Positions 7,939 to 16,764 of a stretch of DNA of 64,000 nt are shown here, one piece after another. The notes below the pieces were generated by a model. That model saw only the letters and a program-made list of their open reading frames with translations. It had not been told where the DNA came from and ran no database searches. Every line of letters starts with the position of its first letter. Position 1 is the first letter of the stretch. The position numbers and the translations under genes are program-made. The stretch covers positions 1,556,107 through 1,620,106 of the forward strand of contig OZ240218.1 of assembly GCA_965197635.1 (NCBI GenBank), read 5' to 3'. Origin of the DNA: Bin87 sp965197635. GTDB lineage: Bacteria > Chloroflexota > Dehalococcoidia > Lucifugimonadales > UBA3495.

Positions 7939-9660
7939 CTAAACGTCCTCCACCGGCACCGTGGCGATGCCGTAGGTGCCGTAGAAGAAGTTGGCGTAGT
8001 GGGTGGAACCGCCGGTTACGAACAGCAGGTATTGCTCCGGGCTTTCCAGCGCCGGAATGGTAGCGTCGGGGTCGTTCGCCAGATGCTGCAGCTCCGGGTG
8101 GGAGAGCCACTTGCCGTTGGCGTCGGTGGGCATCCCGGCGGGGCCGATGGCGTCGCTGAGCTTGGCGCGGCAATGCTCGTGCAGCCATTCCTGGGCGTCC
8201 CGCTTGCTGAACCCGGCCTCGGCCAGGATGACGGCGCGGGATGGGCTGAGTATGATGGGGTGGTACGGGCTTTGGTATTCAACCCGCTGGTTGGTGTGGC
8301 CCACCTGGGCCGACTGGCGGCCCTTGATCCAGCTGCCCCCGCCGGCGTGGCGGTAGAACATCATGGAGGCGATGTTGTTCAGCGTGTCCAGGTGGTTGCG
8401 CGATGCGTTGTCGAGGATGTCCGTGGGGCCGGTTACGGTTATCACGGTAACCGCGCTCTCGTCGGCGCGGAAGCCCTTGTCAACGTGGTAGGGCTGCCAG
8501 GGGCTGACCTCCTCGTTCTCGGCGATGCACATACCGAACTTGGTGGGCAGGCCGATGAAGTTGGGGTCGCCGGCGCCGGCCTTGCAGTAGCCGATGTTGA
8601 TGAGGCACAGACGCAGGGCGCGCCCGATGGCAGTGTTGGCCTTGTTGACCACGCCCGGGCCCATGGCGGAGGTGCCGTAGTTGATGCCGGCCCGGGCGGC
8701 GGCGGGGCCGTTGACCAGGATCAGCGGCGCCTCGGTGTGGCCGGACACCTGCATATCCCGGTGGTTCATCTCGGGCTGGGCGATGCACTCCAGGGCAGCC
8801 AGCAGGATGGGGAACTGCGCGGGCTGGCAGCCGGCCATCACCGCGTTGATGGCGATTTTCTCCACCGTGGCCAGGCCGAAGCCCGGCTCCATGACCATCA
8901 CCACATCCTGGGGGTCGCGCCGGGTGCCTTTGAGCATGGCCTCCACGGCAGCGGGAGTGGGCGGAACGATGGGCATACCGTCGCTCCAGTCGCGCTCCTC
9001 CATGAAGCGGTTCACGCCGTCCAGTCCCCAGGGCGAATCATCCAGTTCCACGGTGAACACGTCGGTCTCGCTGTGCCCGTTAGCCGCGCCGGAAAGGTCC
9101 GCTGAGGCCGACATTCTGGTGAGGCCCAGGATGATGTTGTCGATCTCCTCGTCCACCATTTTGTGGATGTAGTCGGGCTGCTGTCCGGTGCAGGCGTGAG
9201 GGATGGTGACAAACGCGGTGGCGGGCTGTCCCCAGCCATCCACGCAGGACTGCCAGGCCCGGGCGAAGCTGCGGGCGGCGATGCCAACGGCGGGCACGCC
9301 GGCCTTCTCCAGGGCTACCATGTCGTGGGCAAGCCACGACGTACAGCCCCCTCAATGGGCGGCGGCGCCGACCATCGCGTCAACTTCGTCGGCGATGATT
9401 GTCGCTTCCGCTTCGTCGATATGCACCCCCCGGCTCAGCACGGGCCGGCCTTCCCGAAGGTTGCCGCCGTAGCTCTCGAATTTCACGTTGGAGAAGCGCC
9501 GGACCAGGTGCTCGGCGACGCGGTTGACCGCCACGTCCGCGCCCCCCGTCATGTTGTTGTACAGGCCGATGGTCTTGCCTTCCAGGGTTTCCAGGCGGGG
9601 GGCCGGAGGCACCTTGAAATCGACCCGCGCGGCGGCAGGGGACATGATTTGCAGCTTCAT
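7939..9660 (-). CDS. UGSC-family selenoprotein with in-frame UGA (Sec103)
   Basis: One gene of 574 codons read through TGA at 9354-9352. Upstream (ATG 9660, GAGGAG 7 bases before) the chain reads MKLQIMSPAAA, then GKTIGLYNNMTGGADV. Directly before the TGA it is DAMVGAAAH, and after it GGCTSWLAHDMVALEKAGVPAV in the same frame. This reproduces the U-G-S-C motif of the UGSC (seleno)protein family, here as U-G-G-C followed by TSW and HD. An 11-base spacer and a perfect 7-bp hairpin follow the UGA, as bacterial SECIS elements require. Residues from about 185 form a second large domain (GLDGVNRFMEERDWSDGMPIVPPT, NYGTSAMGPG) of unknown function. The family has redox-like character, but no reaction is established. 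No other selenium gene is in the window. Confidence 0.88.
9322..9354 (-). promoter_or_regulatory. SECIS-like element (UGA plus downstream hairpin)
   Basis: On the minus strand UGA (9354-9352) is followed by 11 bases, then GTCGTGG (9340-9334), a 5-base loop CTTGC and the exact complement CCACGAC (9328-9322). The minimal bacterial SECIS is a short stem-loop starting about 11 bases after the UGA and bound by SelB. The spacing matches exactly, although the loop does not copy the E. coli one, and bacterial SECIS loops do vary. Confidence 0.75.
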
Positions 9661-9869
9661 CGCCATACTCCTCGTGATTGAAACTCGCAGGTTTTCACAT
9701 GGGCAGCAGTCTATGTGCGTGCGCCGTCTCCGTCAACTGAGCGGCAGAGTCGGTGCGCCGAGCGGCAGGGCGGGTGAAGCGAGCGCCGACTTGAACCCGC
9801 TCAGGGAGAGGGATCCCGGGACGGCCAATTGGCAAAAAAGTGTCATGCCCGCCAAGCAGCGACCGGGGT

Positions 9870-9896
9870 TTTACAGGCATTGCATTATGTTACAAT
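9870..9896 (+). promoter_or_regulatory. Possible promoter before the STAS signalling operon
   Basis: The 326-base intergenic region 9661-9986 separates two divergent operons and contains no gene. The best promoter-like pair is TTTACA (9870-9875) and TACAAT (9891-9896), with a short 15-base spacer, about 90 bases before the first start codon. The ribosome site is AGGAG 8 bases before ATG 9987. The match is weak. Confidence 0.3.
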
Positions 9897-9986
9897 TCGG
9901 CCATCGGAATGGCCGCTTGACGGCTCCAATTTTGCATATCAATTCTTTCCCCACGCCATCTGCGAGAGCAACCAGGAGACAATACT

Positions 9987-10325
9987 ATGGCAATCGATTT
10001 CCAGAGGGACGCGAGTACTCTCATCATTCAGGCTGCGGAGCGTGTCGACAGTACCAACGCACAACGTTTCCTGGAGGACTTGGATGCCGCCATTGAGCCT
10101 ACCGACCAGGTCGTGGTCCTGGATATGGAAAACCTTACCTACATCAGTAGTGCGGGCTTGCGAGTGATCTTGCAGACCGCCAAGACGTTGCAACGGCAGA
10201 ACTCCAGCTTCGCCCTTTGTACCCTCTCCGGCACCGTTCGCGAGGTCTTTGAGATTAGCGGTTTTGACCAGGTGATTTCCATTCACGATTCCCAGGCGGA
10301 AGCGTTGTCCGCGCTCAAGAGTTGA
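9987..10325 (+). CDS. STAS-domain anti-sigma factor antagonist (SpoIIAA/RsbV type)
   Basis: A 112-residue single STAS domain. The conserved phosphorylation segment reads NLTYISSAGLRVIL (about residues 48-61), with the phosphoacceptor Ser before AGLR. In partner switching the unphosphorylated form binds the anti-sigma kinase and frees its target. It opens a five-gene cassette with its presumed kinase (11574) and phosphatase (10402). Start ATG 9987 is supported by AGGAG 8 bases upstream. Confidence 0.92.
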   Translation: MAIDFQRDASTLIIQAAERVDSTNAQRFLEDLDAAIEPTDQVVVLDMENLTYISSAGLRVILQTAKTLQRQNSSFALCTLSGTVREVFEISGFDQVISIHDSQAEALSALKS

Positions 10326-10401
10326 CTCACGCCGGGTCGCCTCTAATTTCTCCATTTTGCTTGCATCGGCTGGGCAGCCGTCGGCTGTCGAGGATATAAC
10401 C

Positions 10402-11577
10402 ATGGTGGATACCCAAGGGCCATATCGAATACTCGTGGTTGACGATGAGCCTGACCTGGAGCCGTTGGTTTTGCAGCGGATGCGGCGGGCAATCCGATCC
10501 GGTCGATACGAATTCGTTTTTGCCCAGAACGGTGTGGAAGCGCTCCATACCCTTGGGGAAGACGAAGAGATCGACATGGTGCTATCCGACATCAATATGC
10601 CCCAGATGGACGGCCTCGCCCTGCTGTCGCACATGCCGGAGGTCGCGCCCGACGTACAGGCGGTAATCATCTCTGCCTACGGAGATATGAAGAACATTCG
10701 AGCCGCCATGAACCTGGGCGCTTTTGACTTCGTCACCAAGCCGGTGGATTTCGAAGACCTGCGGATTACCATCGAGCGGGCGCTCACCAACCTGGAAGCG
10801 TGGCGGGACGCCATGTCGTCCCGCCAGCGGCTGATCGCTCTGGAAAACGAGCTGGACGTCGCCAGCAAGATGCAACAGGCCATTCTGCCCACCGAGTTTC
10901 TCAACCGGCCGGGCTTCCAGATGCACGGCAGCATGTTGCCGGCCCGGCTCGTGGGCGGCGATTTCTTTGACGTGCTGTACCTCAACAATGGCTGCATCGG
11001 CCTCGCTATCGCCGACGTTTCGGACAAAGGCGTGCCGGCCGCTCTCTTTATGATGGCCAGCCGTACCTTGCTCAAGGCCGCCGCGCTGGGGCTTAAGCCT
11101 CCCCGCGAAGTGCTCAGGGATGTCAATGACCTGCTGTACGACGACAACGACGCGATGATGTTCGTAACCCTGCTGTACGCGGTGTACGACCCGTCCACCG
11201 GGGAGCTCACCTACGCCAACGGCGGGCACAATTCGCCGCTCATCGTTCACGTTGACGGTAGTTCGACCGTTCTCCCGGGCACCAGCGGCATCGCCCTGGG
11301 AGTAATGGCCGACATGAAATATGACCAGCGGACCGTCTCGATTTCGCCCGGAGATACCATCGTATTCTATACCGACGGCGTTACCGAGGCCATCAACGAA
11401 GCGGGTGAAGAGTTCGGAATGGAGCGGTTGCAGCAAGTCTTTGCCTCCAGCCCGCCGAAAGATTCCAAAGCCGCCACCGAGGCCGTTTTTAACGCCGTGA
11501 ACGACTTTGCCGGGTCTGCTTCTCAGTTCGACGACATCACCTGCCTGATCTTTCGACGGAGTGAGACTGGCCCATGA
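10402..11577 (+). CDS. Response regulator with SpoIIE-type PP2C phosphatase domain (RsbU/RsbP-like)
   Basis: 391 residues from ATG 10402 (GAGGAT 7 bases upstream). An N-terminal receiver domain (ILVVDDEPDLEP, phosphoacceptor Asp in LSDINMPQMDG, Lys in FVTKPVDF) is followed by a coiled linker (QRLIALENELDVASKMQQAILP) and a PP2C/SpoIIE domain with metal-binding motifs VGGDFFDV, IADVSDKGVPAALF, YANGGHNSP, FYTDGVTEA and DDITCL. The domain order implies that phosphorylation by a histidine kinase, probably the one at 13404, controls dephosphorylation of the STAS protein. It overlaps the next gene by 4 bases. Confidence 0.93.
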   Translation: MVDTQGPYRILVVDDEPDLEPLVLQRMRRAIRSGRYEFVFAQNGVEALHTLGEDEEIDMVLSDINMPQMDGLALLSHMPEVAPDVQAVIISAYGDMKNIRAAMNLGAFDFVTKPVDFEDLRITIERALTNLEAWRDAMSSRQRLIALENELDVASKMQQAILPTEFLNRPGFQMHGSMLPARLVGGDFFDVLYLNNGCIGLAIADVSDKGVPAALFMMASRTLLKAAALGLKPPREVLRDVNDLLYDDNDAMMFVTLLYAVYDPSTGELTYANGGHNSPLIVHVDGSSTVLPGTSGIALGVMADMKYDQRTVSISPGDTIVFYTDGVTEAINEAGEEFGMERLQQVFASSPPKDSKAATEAVFNAVNDFAGSASQFDDITCLIFRRSETGP

Positions 11578-11987
11578 CCGCATCGATCGTCCTGAAGATC
11601 GCCCCCAGTCACGATCAGCTGGAGCAGATCCCGGTGGCGGTGGGGGAGTTTGGGGAACGGGACAACTGGCCACCCGACCTGGTGTTCAAGCTGAACCTGG
11701 TTCTGGAAGAATTAGGCGTCAACATCGTGAATTACAGCGGAGCCACCGGGGAGATCGAGATTTCGCTGGCCTCCGACGACGATACCGTGACCATCGAAAT
11801 TGCCGACGATGGACGCCCGTTCAATCCACTGGATGATCTGGACTCCCCGGACGTTTCGGCTCCTCTGGAAGAACGGTCCATCGGCGGCTTGGGCGTCCAC
11901 CTGGTGCGCTCGATGATGGACGAGTTGCGCTACAGCAGGGAAGACGGGAAGAACCGGCTGGCCATGACCAAGCGCAAAGATGGTTAA
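11574..11987 (+). CDS. RsbW/SpoIIAB-like serine kinase (anti-sigma factor)
   Basis: 137-residue HATPase_c protein. The N-box is LNLVLEELGVNIVNYSG, the G1 motif is IEIADDGRPFNP, and the lid/G2 region is SIGGLGVHLVRSMMDEL. The C-terminal NRLAMTKR is typical of stand-alone RsbW-type kinases that phosphorylate a STAS partner. The start codon overlaps the phosphatase stop (ATGA), indicating translational coupling. No sigma factor is encoded nearby, so the final target is unknown. Confidence 0.92.
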   Translation: MTASIVLKIAPSHDQLEQIPVAVGEFGERDNWPPDLVFKLNLVLEELGVNIVNYSGATGEIEISLASDDDTVTIEIADDGRPFNPLDDLDSPDVSAPLEERSIGGLGVHLVRSMMDELRYSREDGKNRLAMTKRKDG

Positions 11988-12099
11988 GTAAGGCGATGCC
12001 CATTCCGGTCATGCGATGTACACAATCCCGTTTCAGGGTCGTTCCGGTTACCCTTGAAAATGCCATTCGGTCGAAAGCCGGGACCCAACAGCTAACAGA

Positions 12100-13407
12100 A
12101 TGCAATCCCCCGCTTTAATGAGCAGCGCATCCGGGTTGCCAACAACCTTCCTGCAGGGGATAGCCGGCGTCGTCATAGTCACCATCATCCTGGTTTCCAC
12201 CGGATGCAGTCCTGATACGGAAGCTGCGCTTGACCCGGCCGAAACCGGGTCAAGCGCCGGGGCCGTCGCTCTTCCGGCGGCAGCCTCTGCGGAACCCGGG
12301 GTTTTCGCGGATAGCATTCTTTTTGGCCAATCTGCCGCTTTTAGCGGTCCTGCCAGTGAACTCGGCATCGGAATGCACGTGGGCATACGGGCGGCCTTTG
12401 CGGAGGCCAACAGGCGCGGCGGAGTTCACGGACGCCGGCTGGACCTGTCGTCCATTGACGACACCTACGAGCCGGAACTGGCTATTGCCAACACCACCAA
12501 ATTGATCGAGGAAGAAGCGGTTTTTGCCCTGATCGGCGCGGTGGGCACGCCGACCTCCCGCTCGGCGGTTCCGGTGGCCGCCGAGCATAGTGTCCCCTAT
12601 GTGGCGCCTTTTACCGGAGCGGCGTTCCTGCGCAATGCCGGCGAACTGCCCAACGTGGTGAATCTCCGCGCTTCCTACAATCAGGAAACGGAGGAGATGG
12701 TGGCCCGTCTCACTACCGACCTGGGCATCAAGCGCATTGCGGTGATGTACCAGGACGATTCCTTCGGCCGGGCCGGCTACAATGGCGCGCTGGCGGCGTT
12801 GGAGCGACGCGGAATGGAGCTTGCCGCCGAGGGGCTTTACCCCCGAAACACCACCGCGGTGAAGACCGGACTACTGGACCTGCGCCGGGGGAACCCCGAA
12901 GCGGTGATACTGGTGGGAGCCTACCAGCCGATAGCGGCGTTCATCGCCTGGGCGCGGAATATCGGCATGGATTGGAAGTTCATCACCATATCCTTCGTGG
13001 GCAGCAACGCGTTGGCGCAGGAACTCGGCCGGCTGGACCCGGCGGAGGGTGAGGGGGTTTTCGTGACGCAGGTGGTGCCATTCCCCCATGATGACTCGAT
13101 TCCCATCGTCGCCGCCTATCATCGCGCCCTGGCCGAATACGACCCGGAGGCCGTGCCCGGTTTCGTTTCCTTTGAAGGATACCTGGCGGGGCGCCTCGCC
13201 ATCGAAGCCCTGGAGCTGTGCGGTCGGGAGGTTAGCCGTGATTGCTTTTTGGGAAGCCTGCACCGGACCGAGCGCATAGACCTGGACGGTTTCCGCCTAC
13301 ACTACGGACCAAATGACAACCAGGGTTCAGACACCGTATTCCTGACTATGATAGGCTCGGATGGCAACCATGTTCCCATCGACAAATTGCCGAGCAAAGA
13401 CCGATGA
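12100..13407 (+). CDS. Branched-chain amino-acid-type substrate-binding lipoprotein (Peripla_BP_6)
   Basis: 435 residues. The N-terminal signal ends in lipobox VSTG-C, with the lipidated Cys at about residue 36. The mature part follows the LivJ/ANF-receptor plan: ILFGQSAAFSGPASELGIGM near the start, RRGGVHGRRLDLSSIDD, ALIGAVGTPTSRSAVPV, then RIAVMYQDDSFGRAGYNGALAAL. No permease or ATPase genes lie nearby. The stop overlaps the histidine kinase start (ATGA), so this protein is probably an extracytoplasmic sensor subunit for the kinase rather than part of a transporter. Confidence 0.9.
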   Translation: MQSPALMSSASGLPTTFLQGIAGVVIVTIILVSTGCSPDTEAALDPAETGSSAGAVALPAAASAEPGVFADSILFGQSAAFSGPASELGIGMHVGIRAAFAEANRRGGVHGRRLDLSSIDDTYEPELAIANTTKLIEEEAVFALIGAVGTPTSRSAVPVAAEHSVPYVAPFTGAAFLRNAGELPNVVNLRASYNQETEEMVARLTTDLGIKRIAVMYQDDSFGRAGYNGALAALERRGMELAAEGLYPRNTTAVKTGLLDLRRGNPEAVILVGAYQPIAAFIAWARNIGMDWKFITISFVGSNALAQELGRLDPAEGEGVFVTQVVPFPHDDSIPIVAAYHRALAEYDPEAVPGFVSFEGYLAGRLAIEALELCGREVSRDCFLGSLHRTERIDLDGFRLHYGPNDNQGSDTVFLTMIGSDGNHVPIDKLPSKDR

Positions 13408-15647
13408 TGCAGAAACTGACTCAGTTGCTGGAACTTAGGTTCCGCATATCTTCCCAGCTGTATTTGGGTATTGGGGCTGCCGTATTTCTCACCGTGGCCG
13501 CCAGTCTGGTGGGATGGTTTTCCTTTGACCGGGTTGGCGATGCCCAGAGCCGGGTCAACGAGGGCAGCGTACCCGAGATTGCCGCCGCTTTCGCGGTGGC
13601 GCAATACAGCGGTGAACTGGTTGCCGCTGCCACGAACCTCTCCGCCGCCAGCACGCCAACGGATGTGGACCGCATCAGCCAACAAATTGGTGAAACCTAC
13701 TCCTTGTTTGCCGATCAACTGTCCTTTCTGGCCGAGCGTGGGGGCGATGAGGAACAGTTCGACCGAATCCGCGGCGACTCAAACCGCCTGATCTCCAACA
13801 TCGGAGCCGTTGAAGACAGCATGTCGGAACAATTCCGGCTGGTGGATCAGTCGGCGGAGTTGCGCACCGAGCTGGCGGACTTGCGCTTCAGCCTGGACCG
13901 CATCATCGTCCCGGCGATTGACGACCACCTCTTTTACACCCGCACGGGATACCGCGAACTTGGAGAGCCGCGGTCGCCGCCGTCCGAGCATTTGTCGGCA
14001 AACGAGTTGGCCCATCTCCGCTACCTGTCGGGGCTGCAGGAAAACGCCACCATCGCCGTCCAGTTGCTGGCCAGCGCTTCCACAGTGTCCGAAGCCGCTC
14101 TGATTGAGCCGATGCGGGAGCGCTTCGAGTCCTCGGCCGGCCACATCAAACGGAGCCTGTACGGGCTTTCCGACTCGCCCCTGTACAGTGAACTGACGCC
14201 GCTTTTCGACCAGCTCCAGGAGTTGGGGGTGGGAACGCACAACGGCTTTGATCTTCGCACCCGCGAACTCGAACTGGCCGGGCGGCAAAGGGAACTGCTG
14301 GCTAACAACCACGCCATTGCTACCCAACTGGTCGGCGAGGTGGACGTTCTGGTGAACACGGCGCAAGACCGCGCCGACGCGGCCACCGAGGCTTCCGGCC
14401 AGGCGATTCTGACCGGACGCACCCTGCTGCTGGTCATTACCGCGTGCAGCATCGCCGGCGCGGTGCTCATCGCCTGGCTTTTCGTCGGGCGCGTGCTGCT
14501 GCATCGCCTGGAGATGCTGTCCGACTGGATGCGTCGCATGGCGGGTGGCGACCTGGAAGCGCGGGCTGAGATCACCGGGCGGGACGAGGTGGCCGACATG
14601 GCCGCTGCCCTGGAAATCTTCCGCCGCCACGCCCTGGAGATACAGCGCCTGAACCTGGTCGAGCAATTGGCGGAGGAACTTCAGGGCAAGAACGACCAGC
14701 TGGAACAGGCCCTGAACGACCTCAGCACCGCCCAGGGCCAGATCGTGATGCGGGAGAAACTGGCGGCCTTGGGTGAGCTCACCGCCGGCGTGGCCCACGA
14801 GATCAGGAACCCGCTCAACTTCGTCAAGAATTTTTCCGAGGTCTCTGAAGAGCTGTTGGAGGAGATGAAGGAAACCATCGAAGAAAGCGAAGACGGCGCG
14901 CTGGATGAGGAACAGCGAGAACTGCTGGATGATATTTTCGGTGAGTTGAGCGGGAACCTGGAACGTATCCAGACCCACGGCGACCGGGCCAATCGCATCG
15001 TCCACGATATGTTGATGATGAGCCGCGAATCCGTCGGCCATCAGCCCACCAGCATTAACAACCTGCTGGACGAACACGCCCGCCTCGCCTACCACAGCGC
15101 CCGGGCCGCGGACTCCAACTTCCAACTGGACCTGCAGTACGACTTTGACCCCGAAATGGGCGAGATCGAGGTCAACCCGCAGGACGTGGGCCGCGTCTTC
15201 CTCAACATCGTCAACAACGGCTGCTACGCCACCAACGAGAAGCGCATGAAAATCGCGCAGACGGATTCCAACAGCGACTACATGCCTACCTTGCTGCTGT
15301 CCACCCGGCGCGGCGACGAGCGCATTGAAGTACGCATACGGGACAACGGGGTCGGAATGCCGCCCGAGGTCATCGAAAAGATGTTCAACCCGTTCTTCAC
15401 CACCAAGCCCACCGACAAAGGCACCGGCCTGGGCCTGTCAATCTGCAACGACATCATCCGCCGCCACGGCGGGGAAATCCTGGTGGAATCGGTGCCGGGC
15501 GAGTTCACCGAAATGACCATTGACCTGCCCTTGCATCCCCCGGCGGAAGACATGGAGAATGATGGCGAGCCGGACGACTACGACGACGAGGACTGGGATG
15601 AGGATGTGGTTGCGATTGTGGATGAAGAGGGCGACGGGGGCGTTTAG
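13404..15647 (+). CDS. Membrane histidine kinase with HAMP domain
   Basis: 747 residues: a transmembrane helix at about 17-40, a long helical sensor region (about 45-330), a second transmembrane helix (TLLLVITACSIAGAVLIAWL), HAMP, a coiled coil, HisKA with the phosphorylated His in GVAHEIRNPLNF, and HATPase_c with NIVNNGCYAT, RDNGVGMPPE and GTGLGLSICND. The last 30 residues are strikingly acidic. The gene is coupled to the substrate-binding lipoprotein. The receiver-PP2C protein in the same cassette is the obvious phosphorylation partner, which would link ligand binding to partner switching. Confidence 0.93.
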   Translation: MMQKLTQLLELRFRISSQLYLGIGAAVFLTVAASLVGWFSFDRVGDAQSRVNEGSVPEIAAAFAVAQYSGELVAAATNLSAASTPTDVDRISQQIGETYSLFADQLSFLAERGGDEEQFDRIRGDSNRLISNIGAVEDSMSEQFRLVDQSAELRTELADLRFSLDRIIVPAIDDHLFYTRTGYRELGEPRSPPSEHLSANELAHLRYLSGLQENATIAVQLLASASTVSEAALIEPMRERFESSAGHIKRSLYGLSDSPLYSELTPLFDQLQELGVGTHNGFDLRTRELELAGRQRELLANNHAIATQLVGEVDVLVNTAQDRADAATEASGQAILTGRTLLLVITACSIAGAVLIAWLFVGRVLLHRLEMLSDWMRRMAGGDLEARAEITGRDEVADMAAALEIFRRHALEIQRLNLVEQLAEELQGKNDQLEQALNDLSTAQGQIVMREKLAALGELTAGVAHEIRNPLNFVKNFSEVSEELLEEMKETIEESEDGALDEEQRELLDDIFGELSGNLERIQTHGDRANRIVHDMLMMSRESVGHQPTSINNLLDEHARLAYHSARAADSNFQLDLQYDFDPEMGEIEVNPQDVGRVFLNIVNNGCYATNEKRMKIAQTDSNSDYMPTLLLSTRRGDERIEVRIRDNGVGMPPEVIEKMFNPFFTTKPTDKGTGLGLSICNDIIRRHGGEILVESVPGEFTEMTIDLPLHPPAEDMENDGEPDDYDDEDWDEDVVAIVDEEGDGGV

Positions 15648-15768
15648 GCTGTGGTTCTCCGGCGATCAACCGGTCAATAACGTCGCGCAATTTGGCGGGG
15701 TCTTTCCCACGCCTGGCAGCACGCCGTACGTCCCGCCGATAAAGCGCGGACGTGTGAAGTTCACGCAT
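15648..15768 (-). pseudogene. YafQ-type mRNA interferase toxin, N-terminal remnant
   Basis: Starts ATG 15768 and overlaps the antitoxin stop by 8 bases, the usual toxin arrangement. The first 40 residues (RELHTSALYRRDVRRAARRG, then KDPAKLRDVIDRLIAGEP) match the start of YafQ/RelE-superfamily toxins of about 90 residues. The frame then runs into the antisense of the histidine kinase 3' end, giving Pro/Arg-rich nonsense. The catalytic C-terminal half is therefore gone and the toxin should be inactive. Confidence 0.75.
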
Positions 15769-16348
15769 CCGGCCACAAGTCAGCCATCATCTCGTCAACG
15801 CTGGCGTATTTCTTGATACCCAGACCGGCCTGGGCTACCTGCAGGTCAGCCAAGGTCTCATCGCTCAACGTGTTTCCATAGGCCAGACAGAGCAGGCATT
15901 CTTCGTGCCGCGCCGTACGTTCGTAGAATGTGGCAATGGCTTCTTCAGGCTTCATACCCATCTGCGCGAAAATGCTCTCGGCCTTTTGCGCTGTTGCAGA
16001 GTCGGAAGGATTCAGGGCAACGTCGGTCGGCGTGGGTTCTTTCGTTATCATCGCGCCACTGGCGGGTGTCGGACTGGGGCGACTGACCGCTTCCCACAGA
16101 TCAGCCATCATTTCATCAACGATGGTGTAGATAACGATGCTCTTTCGAGGTTCGCCAAAGGCCGCCAGAGATTCCGCGTCCCAGGATGCGCCAGCCTTGA
16201 TCCCATCGCCCCGCAGAGCCGTCAACTTGTAGAACGTGGCGAAAGCTTTCGCCGGCGTCATTTGGATACCAGCAAATATTTCCTCGGCTTGTCTGACGAT
16301 TTTCGGGTCTGGATGCCTGGGAGCGAACCTGGCTTTCGCGCTGGTCAT
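15761..16348 (-). CDS. RelB/DinJ-like antitoxin with two tandem domains
   Basis: 195 residues from ATG 16348 (AGGAGG 6 bases upstream). Two internally similar modules can be aligned. Residues about 8-88 carry IVRQAEEIFAGIQMTPAKAFATFYK and end IVDEMMADLWEA. Residues about 108-195 carry TAQKAESIFAQMGMKPEEAIATFYE and end SVDEMMADLWPDA. Each resembles the ribbon-helix-helix N-terminus of DinJ/RelB (normally about 90 residues and single-domain). Antitoxins of this type bind YafQ and repress their own operon. The downstream toxin is truncated. Confidence 0.75.
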   Translation of the reverse strand: MTSAKARFAPRHPDPKIVRQAEEIFAGIQMTPAKAFATFYKLTALRGDGIKAGASWDAESLAAFGEPRKSIVIYTIVDEMMADLWEAVSRPSPTPASGAMITKEPTPTDVALNPSDSATAQKAESIFAQMGMKPEEAIATFYERTARHEECLLCLAYGNTLSDETLADLQVAQAGLGIKKYASVDEMMADLWPDA

Positions 16349-16387
16349 GGTCCGCCTCCTGCTGCCCGGCATTCCAACATCCGCCGG

Positions 16388-16750
16388 CTACCCCCACGCC
16401 CGCAGGCGTATCTCCTCGCTGGTGTCCATGTCGGCCTGGGCCTCGTCGGGCTGGTCGTTGAACAGGTAGGACAGGGAGCGGCGGGAGTAATAGTTGTCGT
16501 CGTTGGGGTCCAGGCGGATGGCCTCGGTGAGATCAGCGATGGATTGGGGGTAGTCGCCCACCTCGTACCACGATACGCCCCGGTTGAACCAGGCGTCGGC
16601 GTGGCCGGCGTCCAACCCAATCGCCGCCGTGTAGTCGGCGATGGCCCGCTCGTACACCCCGTTACGGCTGTAGCGGTTGCCCCGCTCCACGTACTCGGCG
16701 GCGGTGGTCGGCTCCGGCGGGGGCGTCGGCTGGGGGCGGAACGTTGCCAC
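16388..16750 (-). CDS. TPR-repeat protein, possibly 5'-truncated
   Basis: 120 residues from a GTG at 16750, with an in-frame TAG two codons upstream. After a Pro/Thr-rich opening (PQPTPPPEPTT) come about 2.5 tetratricopeptide repeats (EYVERGNRYSRNGVYERAIADY, ADAWFNRGVSWYEVGDYPQSI, and NYYSRRSLSYLFNDQ). TPR proteins mediate protein contacts. The Pro-rich start looks like the linker of a longer secreted or membrane-anchored homologue, so the N-terminal signal part may have been lost. Confidence 0.7.
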   Translation of the reverse strand: MATFRPQPTPPPEPTTAAEYVERGNRYSRNGVYERAIADYTAAIGLDAGHADAWFNRGVSWYEVGDYPQSIADLTEAIRLDPNDDNYYSRRSLSYLFNDQPDEAQADMDTSEEIRLRAWG

Positions 16751-16764
16751 AGGCTAACGTCCGA

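Noticed and set aside
9352..9660. Separate short gene ending at TGA 9352 and a separate gene starting at 9321
   Set aside because: The UGSC motif across the TGA, identical frame and SECIS-like hairpin argue for one selenoprotein gene.
12100..13407. ABC transporter operon
   Set aside because: The binding protein is not accompanied by permease or ATPase genes; its overlap is with a histidine kinase gene.
13779..15125. Minus-strand frame of 448 codons
   Set aside because: Antisense of the histidine kinase, which has all kinase motifs.
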